The notes under the pieces were generated by a model. The model worked only from the letters and a program-made list of their open reading frames with translations. It was not told the origin of the DNA and ran no database searches. 64,000 bases of DNA from Dactylonectria macrodidyma (Eukaryota > Ascomycota > Sordariomycetes > Hypocreales > Nectriaceae): positions 496,001 to 560,000 of the forward strand of contig JAGMUV010000011.1 of assembly GCA_020744425.1 (NCBI GenBank), in the 5' to 3' direction. Made by a program: the position numbers and the translations under genes. Position 1 is the first letter of the stretch. Each line of letters starts with the position of its first letter. Shown one piece after another: positions 58,793 to 64,000 of the stretch.

Positions 58793-59267
58793 AACGCCTG
58801 GCTGCTGCACACAACCGTCACAGGGCCGTCTTCCAGGCCCCCTCTACTGGCCGACGACGGCTAACAGCCATGCGCCTAGGCCCGGAACGTCGCTGTAGGT
58901 GGGCGGGCAGCTGGTTGCTTCGTGGGGGCCTCGCCTCAGACCTGCCTGGACAAGGCGCTGAATCAGCGACGCCTGAGTGGCTGTTGCCACTGCTCACCTG
59001 CCAGACCCCGGCGCCGTTCCGACACCTTATCTAGACCTGGTGCGGAAGGACCCTGGACGCATCTCCCCTGTACTTTAGGTTAGGGGAGTTTTTAGTGCTT
59101 GACTTCCAAGTCTATGTACGGAGTACCTGACCAGGGAAACGAAACTGCCTTATATCGTCATGCCTTCCAGGTTCTACCCCACGCCTCCAATCTCTCTCTC
59201 TCTCTTTCTCTTCCTTCCATCTCCCCAGCTTCATCGTCCAGCTACGTTGAGGCCGTCAGTCTAAACC

Positions 59268-61026
59268 ATGGTAAGATTCCTCCTCTTCACTCTCCCGACT
59301 CTCCTTGCTCTCTGTTTTACCTGGCAACCACTCCACAGCTCATCATGACTAACCGTCGCTCCTCCAGGCCTCTGAACGGAGCCCTCTCCTCGCCCCGCCA
59401 GGCCGCACCGATGCCGAGGCCGATAGGAAACCCAGCCGCTTGTCACGCGTCCGCGAGCTCGCCCTGTTCATCTGGGCCCTCATCGCCACCGCCGGAGTCA
59501 TTATCCTCGCCGTGTGCGTTCAGCACAGCCAGCAGACTCGTCCTAGGCATGACGTCCCTGCCACCAAGCGCAACCTCGTCTTCATGGTCTCGGACGGCAT
59601 GGGCCCAGCCTCGCTCTCCATGACGCGCAGCTTCCGCCAGCATACCCAAGGCCTCCCCATTGATGATGTTCTCGTCCTGGACCACCACTTCTGGGGCACC
59701 AGCCGAACCCGCTCCAGCAACTCCCTGGTCACGGACAGCGCTGCTGGAGCAACCGCCTTCTCTTGCGCCATGAAGAGCTACAATGGTGCCATTGGCGTTC
59801 TCCCAGACCACGAGCCTTGTGGTACCGTTCTCGAAGCCGCAAAGAAGATCGGCTATCTCACTGGACTAGTGGCCACCACCCGCATCACCGACGCCACGCC
59901 AGCCAGCTTTGGCGCCCACGTCCTGACCAGGTCCATGGAGGACTCCATTGCTCTCCAGGAAGTCGGAGAAGGTGTGCTTGGACGCTCCGTCGACTTGATG
60001 TTGGGTGGAGGTCGATGCTTCTTTCTCCCCAACACCACCAAAGGAAGCTGCCGTTCTGATGATGTTGACGTCGTCAAGATCGCCAAAGAAAAGCACAACT
60101 GGGCTTACAGCGACGACCGCGCCGGTTTTGATGCCCTCAAGCTTGGCGAAAAGGTCCAGCTCCCTGTGCTTGGTCTCTACGCTTCCCACGACGTCCCCTT
60201 CGAGATTGACCGCCGCAACCACAATGACATCTACCCTTCGCTTAGTGAGATGGCGAAAACAGCCCTTCGGGCTCTCGAAAAGGCTACCGAGGATAGCGAT
60301 AAGGGTTTCTTCATCATGATCGAGGGTAGCCGGATTGATCATGCCGCCCACTACAACGACCCCGCCGCCCAGGTCCACGAGGTGCTCGAGTACGACAAGA
60401 CCTTCCAGGTCGTCCTCGACTTCATCGCACAGAGCAAGACCGAGACCGTCCTCGTCTCCACGAGTGACCACGAGACCGGCGGCCTGGACACCGCCATCCA
60501 GGTTCCCGGTCATCTCCCTGTTTACAACTGGTACCCCAAGATCCTCGCCAACGCCACCGCCTCGGCCGAGTGGCTGGCCGTGAAGCTCCAAGCCCACCTC
60601 TCCAGCTCCGACTTCGCCGGTAAGGGCAAACTCAAGACCTGGATCAACGAGGAACTTGTCATCCCTGGCCTCGGCTTCTCAGACGCCACTGACGCCGAGC
60701 TCACTCGCATTGTCGAAGACACCGGCAATGCCCTTACCTACTTCGCCGACATGATCTCGCTGCGCGCGCACATCGGTTGGAGCACTCACGGTCACACGGC
60801 TGTAGATGTCAACATCTACAGTTCTGGCGGCCCTGGCACCGAGAAGATCCGTGGCAACGTTGAGAACATCCAGGTCGGCGAGTTTCTAAGCGCATACCTT
60901 GACGTCGACGTCAAGGAGATTACCGAGGAACTCAGGGATAAGACGGACGCACCCAGCGACCAGGCCGTACTTGCAGCTCAGGCCGCGTGGAATGCGGACA
61001 AGGGCTTCCACCATACGGCACAATGA
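59268..61026 (+). CDS. PHO8: Vacuolar (repressible) alkaline phosphatase, PHO8-like
   Basis: Exon 1 consists of the start codon alone (59268-59270); a 97-bp intron (GTAAGA...CTCCAG, 59271-59367) follows and exon 2 runs 59368-61026, giving 553 residues. Splicing yields an N-terminus M-A-S-E-R-S-P-L-L with an acidic dileucine-like sorting signal, then an Arg-rich stretch and one helix (about 33-51): a type II vacuolar membrane protein like yeast Pho8. Catalytic features are D77 (V-S-D-G-M-G), the phosphorylated Ser125 in V-T-D-S-A-A-G, the Mg/Zn ligands in I-E-G-S-R-I-D-H-A-A-H and S-D-H-E-T-G-G, and the final H in S-T-H-G-H-T. Reaction: hydrolysis of phosphomonoesters for phosphate recycling. 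The first in-frame codon of the unspliced frame is TTG, supporting the spliced start. The promoter carries a CACGTG box. Confidence 0.92.
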
Positions 61027-61449
61027 TTGCATTGGTTTTAGACAGCGATTTCACATTTCACGGCGCACAGATGGGTACCATATAGATTGCTTAGGAATAG
61101 TTTCTGACCTCCTGAGGCAGAAAGGATCTGGGAATATAGCATGACCATACACGAAGGTTGAAGTTGGATTGTCAGTTAGATCATGAACACTACCAATTGT
61201 TGAAATCAAGAATCCAAAGGAAAGAAACACGAACGCTGCCTGCTGTTTTAATCGCCACAATTTCATCGCTACCGTGCCCAGTCTATACCGATCCATCCCA
61301 ACCAGACGCCAATCCACCAGCCTATTCAAGGAATCGCTTCGCGCCTTTGTACCCAATCATGACAAACTCTTTTGCTTTGATCCTCCTCATTGTTGACCAT
61401 TTTTCTCCGCAGTGAGGTACATGCTTCTCAGGTGGCAGTACAAAAACAT
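61027..61449. other. Convergent spacer
   Basis: 3' regions of the alkaline phosphatase and of the hydrolase-phosphatase fusion. No feature is recognised. Confidence 0.7.
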
Positions 61450-63381
61450 TTACGCAGCGCGAGCGGCATCCACGTTGTACCGAACATACAGCCGATCGAG
61501 GAAATGCGAGTGGCGAATGCCATTAGGACGCGACTTCGCGAACATCTCGATAGCCTGCCGCACTTCGAAGTCGCACCGTTCTACGAGGTAGCAGACGATG
61601 AAATAGCCAGTGCGGTTGAAGCCATAGTGGCAGTGGACGCCGATTACGCACTGCTCAGGGTTCTCCCAAGACTCCTTTGTCGCGCGCTCAGACTGCTTCG
61701 CACGCAGTTCGTCGACGAGGGAGATGAAGGCGTTGACCTCTTCAGCGCTCGGGGGAACCTTCGAAACAGTAGGGAACTTGTGGTAGTGAATGCCTGCACG
61801 CTCGAGTCCACGAGGGTCGTAAACGGGTTGATCCTTGGAAATATCAATCACATCCTTGACGATAGCACCCCAATGCGAGACGAACTCGTTCGGGCAGTGG
61901 ACTTCGTCGGCCTCTCGAAGCGTTTTCATGGCGCGGAAGACGGGCTTCCCCACGGGGCCGATCGGGTCTGACACGGGGTTGACCGACTTCCACTTGTTGA
62001 GGTTCTTGACGTCCCACTTTCCTTCACGGGAGAGGTACTGAAGCTGCCACGCGAGTGAAAGTCGACCGGTGATATTTGCGCCCAGAAAGTCAGATATGAG
62101 GCCGGCCACAGCGCGAACGGTGCAAGGAGTGTATAGGAGAGCGTGAGTAGCTGGCGAGGGCAGAATGATGGAGCCGAGGACCTTCCGGGGGTGGTTTGGT
62201 AGAGGTGGGAGCTCAGCAAGAGTCTCATGAGGCGTACAAGGGTCACGAGGCGTTGACGGATCCTCCTGGCTTTCGTCAACTTCAGCCTGAGCGACCTTGG
62301 CCCTCTTGAAGTCCTCGTCGCGGAGATCCTCAATTGCCTGTGGGATGTGATCTGACGGTCTAGAGGAAGTGTTGACCTGCGCCGCAGAGTCAACAATAGC
62401 TTTGTGCGTCTCATCTTCCAGCTCGGCCTGAGATGGGTTTGTCTCAGGGTCCAACACCTTGAGGATCTTGTCGACCTCCTTCGGCGAGACAATGTTGTCC
62501 TTTTCACCAGCGATCAAGTAAACCGGGATGTCCAGGCCAGCCCAAACATCAATTGTAGGAATACCACCAATGGGCTTGCCATTTTTGTAGACGGGCAACG
62601 CGCCGTTTGCCATGCGCCTCCAGACAGGTGTGCGGCTTTGTTTGTTAAACCGGTACTGAAGAAGTCGGGCGGCCTCATCTGAGCTTTCGCCAACAAACCG
62701 CTTGACGCTTGCACTCTCAGGACCACCTCGCCCATCCCAAGCGCGCCACAGGGAGAAGAGCCATCCAGGAATCCACATGGCTCTCCTGGCCCATGTAGTC
62801 ATAGCCTCGCTGGGTGGGCTAGAAACGGGGCATATGGCGACGAGCCCAACAACGTATTGCGCCAGCGAAGTCGCATGAGGCACATTCGGATTGGCCAACA
62901 TGGCCGACAGGGCGGTGCCCATGCTGTGACCGATGAGAACAACGCGCTGGCCAGCATCCTTGTCTCGGTAGTCCTCAATGACGGTCTCCAGCAGCTCCAC
63001 CAGAGATTCAGTTGTGTAGGCGTCCCATGATGTGACAGAAAACTCCGAGCGGCCACATCCGGGATAGTCAATGGCCAGGCAGGGAGCCAGATCCGTCAAA
63101 CTGCTCAACAGGGGGTGAAACTGAGCCACTGAGCCGCCAAGTCCGTGGAGAAAGACGAGTAAAGGCAGAGGCGCCGGGTTCTTAGGGAGCTGATCGGCCT
63201 TGGCATGTTGGCGATAGAAGATTCTGAGGCCGGGATACTCAAAGCGGCTCGTCTTGTATGTTTTGAACTCGGAGTTGTCCCTGAGGAGCGTAGGGTCTGT
63301 GAGGTGAGGGTCGGTGGAGTCCGTAGACTGTTGAGTGTGGCCCGGGTGATGAGCCGTCATGCCGTGCGTGTGAGGCTGCAT
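61450..63381 (-). CDS. Alpha/beta-hydrolase fused to a capping-enzyme/DUSP11-like cysteine phosphatase
   Basis: A single uninterrupted exon encodes 643 residues. The N-terminal alpha/beta-hydrolase domain has the oxyanion H-G-L-G-G (79-83), nucleophile G-H-S-M-G with S153, a candidate acid D295 in G-E-K-D, and a candidate histidine H413 in A-T-H-A-L-L-Y-T. A charged, Pro/Glu-rich insert of about 90 residues (310-400) separates the last two. The C-terminal domain (about 485-640) has the phosphatase signature H-C-x2-G-x2-R-T-G with C584 and R590, an I-D-I strand at 512-514, and R-P-N-G-I after it. This pattern fits the RNA 5'-triphosphatase branch (metazoan capping enzyme, DUSP11/PIR1) better than ordinary protein phosphatases, and like them it lacks a clear WPD-type acid. 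Substrates of both halves are unknown. ATG at residue 8 is an alternative start. Confidence 0.88.
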   Translation of the reverse strand: MQPHTHGMTAHHPGHTQQSTDSTDPHLTDPTLLRDNSEFKTYKTSRFEYPGLRIFYRQHAKADQLPKNPAPLPLLVFLHGLGGSVAQFHPLLSSLTDLAPCLAIDYPGCGRSEFSVTSWDAYTTESLVELLETVIEDYRDKDAGQRVVLIGHSMGTALSAMLANPNVPHATSLAQYVVGLVAICPVSSPPSEAMTTWARRAMWIPGWLFSLWRAWDGRGGPESASVKRFVGESSDEAARLLQYRFNKQSRTPVWRRMANGALPVYKNGKPIGGIPTIDVWAGLDIPVYLIAGEKDNIVSPKEVDKILKVLDPETNPSQAELEDETHKAIVDSAAQVNTSSRPSDHIPQAIEDLRDEDFKRAKVAQAEVDESQEDPSTPRDPCTPHETLAELPPLPNHPRKVLGSIILPSPATHALLYTPCTVRAVAGLISDFLGANITGRLSLAWQLQYLSREGKWDVKNLNKWKSVNPVSDPIGPVGKPVFRAMKTLREADEVHCPNEFVSHWGAIVKDVIDISKDQPVYDPRGLERAGIHYHKFPTVSKVPPSAEEVNAFISLVDELRAKQSERATKESWENPEQCVIGVHCHYGFNRTGYFIVCYLVERCDFEVRQAIEMFAKSRPNGIRHSHFLDRLYVRYNVDAARAA

Positions 63382-64000
63382 TCAATGAGTGGGTAGCCCG
63401 GCAGGCCGGGATGACGAGTGTAATGTGATGAGTATAAAGACTGAAGAGTATAGAGACGTGGGACTGAGACGCGGGAGGTATGCCTTCCGGTAGAAAGATT
63501 TGAGATGCGTTTGAGTTTTGTCCGACCAAAGTAAACCAGTATAAAAATCCTTGCAATTTCAGCGCAAGTGAGATGAGCGGGAAGTTGCAATTGATAAGTA
63601 ATGGCGGCGGTGAAAAGCCAAGGTTGTTCTAAGACCGTTGCTGTCCAACAAGAAGTAGTGGTTCGCGTCCGTGATGGACCCAGCCAACAGATTTAGTCAC
63701 CGTAAGATACCAAAAAGCAAAACCGGGACAGGCGCGAGTCGTGACTGAGGGCAAGTGCGTTAAGAGGGTCAGCGGCCGAGCTTTACTGTCCGTTGTGTGT
63801 GTGTGTGTGTGTGTGTCTACCTTTGAGGTATGTGACTGTTTCCAGTGTCGGTTTCTGCGGGTGTGTATGTGGTTTTGTTTGGTTCGTGCGTTTGTTTGTC
63901 CAGGATTGACCACATGTAACACATACCCGTTGAACAGTCCCAGAGCCGCGTTGTCACAGGTATCCGCGAGCCAGCAAAACTCAGGACCGAGGCCCGGTCA
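63382..64000. other. Promoter region, right edge
   Basis: Upstream region of the minus-strand hydrolase-phosphatase gene. It contains a TG microsatellite at 63794-63816. No gene can be supported up to the window end. Confidence 0.6.
63794..63816. repeat. (TG)11 microsatellite
   Basis: An uninterrupted TG run of 23 nt located about 410 bp upstream of the hydrolase-phosphatase start codon. Confidence 0.92.

Larger units (their letters stand above)
57291..59267. other. 2-kb spacer and alkaline phosphatase promoter
   Basis: The left half is A/T-rich and empty. The right half carries a CATC microsatellite (58738-58758), a CACGTG box (58787-58792) and a (TC)7 run (59191-59204) in the probable leader. 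An upstream ATG frame starting near 59114 would overlap the start codon if included in the transcript. Confidence 0.55.

Noticed and set aside
1..64000. CRISPR arrays, bacterial operons, biosynthetic gene cluster
   Set aside because: No regularly spaced repeats exist; the genes are fungal and functionally unrelated; no polyketide, peptide synthetase or terpene enzyme is present.

Overview
The window looks like nuclear DNA of a filamentous ascomycete (Pezizomycotina, probably Sordariomycetes; the order cannot be fixed by eye). Reasons: short spliceosomal introns of mostly 47-66 bp with GTRAGT-like donors and CTAAC/CTGAC branch sites; intron-containing tRNA genes; a dispersed single 5S rRNA gene with its own T-run; pyrimidine-rich leaders; and fungal-specific families (Zn2Cys6 regulator, LDB19-type arrestin, DUF3433, DUF4470, FEX fluoride exporter, dispersed DNA ligase IV and UPRTase). 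No operons are present; genes are spaced and oriented independently.

Layout. 1-9.4 kb is gene-poor and holds two intron-bearing tRNA genes (Ala-AGC and Glu-UUC) and a spliced gene for a small secreted cysteine-rich protein (7268-7829). 9.5-10.9 kb holds an alpha-arrestin on the minus strand. 10.9-20.7 kb has no gene I can support. 20.7-25.4 kb holds a three-helix membrane protein of unknown function, a 5S rRNA gene and a Zn2Cys6 transcription factor. 28.8-43.0 kb is a dense housekeeping block: CorA-type metal transporter, amidoligase-like protein, DNA ligase IV, uracil phosphoribosyltransferase, fluoride exporter and a MYND/DUF4470 protein. 43.0-46.3 kb is empty. 46.4-63.4 kb holds a large DUF3433 membrane protein with an Asn/Asp-rich segment, a glutathione S-transferase-like protein, a membrane-anchored double amidohydrolase, a DODA-type extradiol dioxygenase, a vacuolar alkaline phosphatase and an alpha/beta-hydrolase fused to a capping-enzyme/DUSP11-like phosphatase.

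The genes do not form one pathway. Themes are ion and nutrient handling (CorA, FEX, alkaline phosphatase, arrestin control of transporters), DNA repair (LIG4) and pyrimidine salvage (UPRTase). The most unusual items are the hydrolase-phosphatase fusion, the amidohydrolase with a metal-site-less second copy, the previously hidden secreted cysteine-rich protein, the amidoligase-like protein, and the Asn/Asp-rich ectodomain. All intron boundaries were set by reading splice signals and checking reading frame; none has transcript support here.
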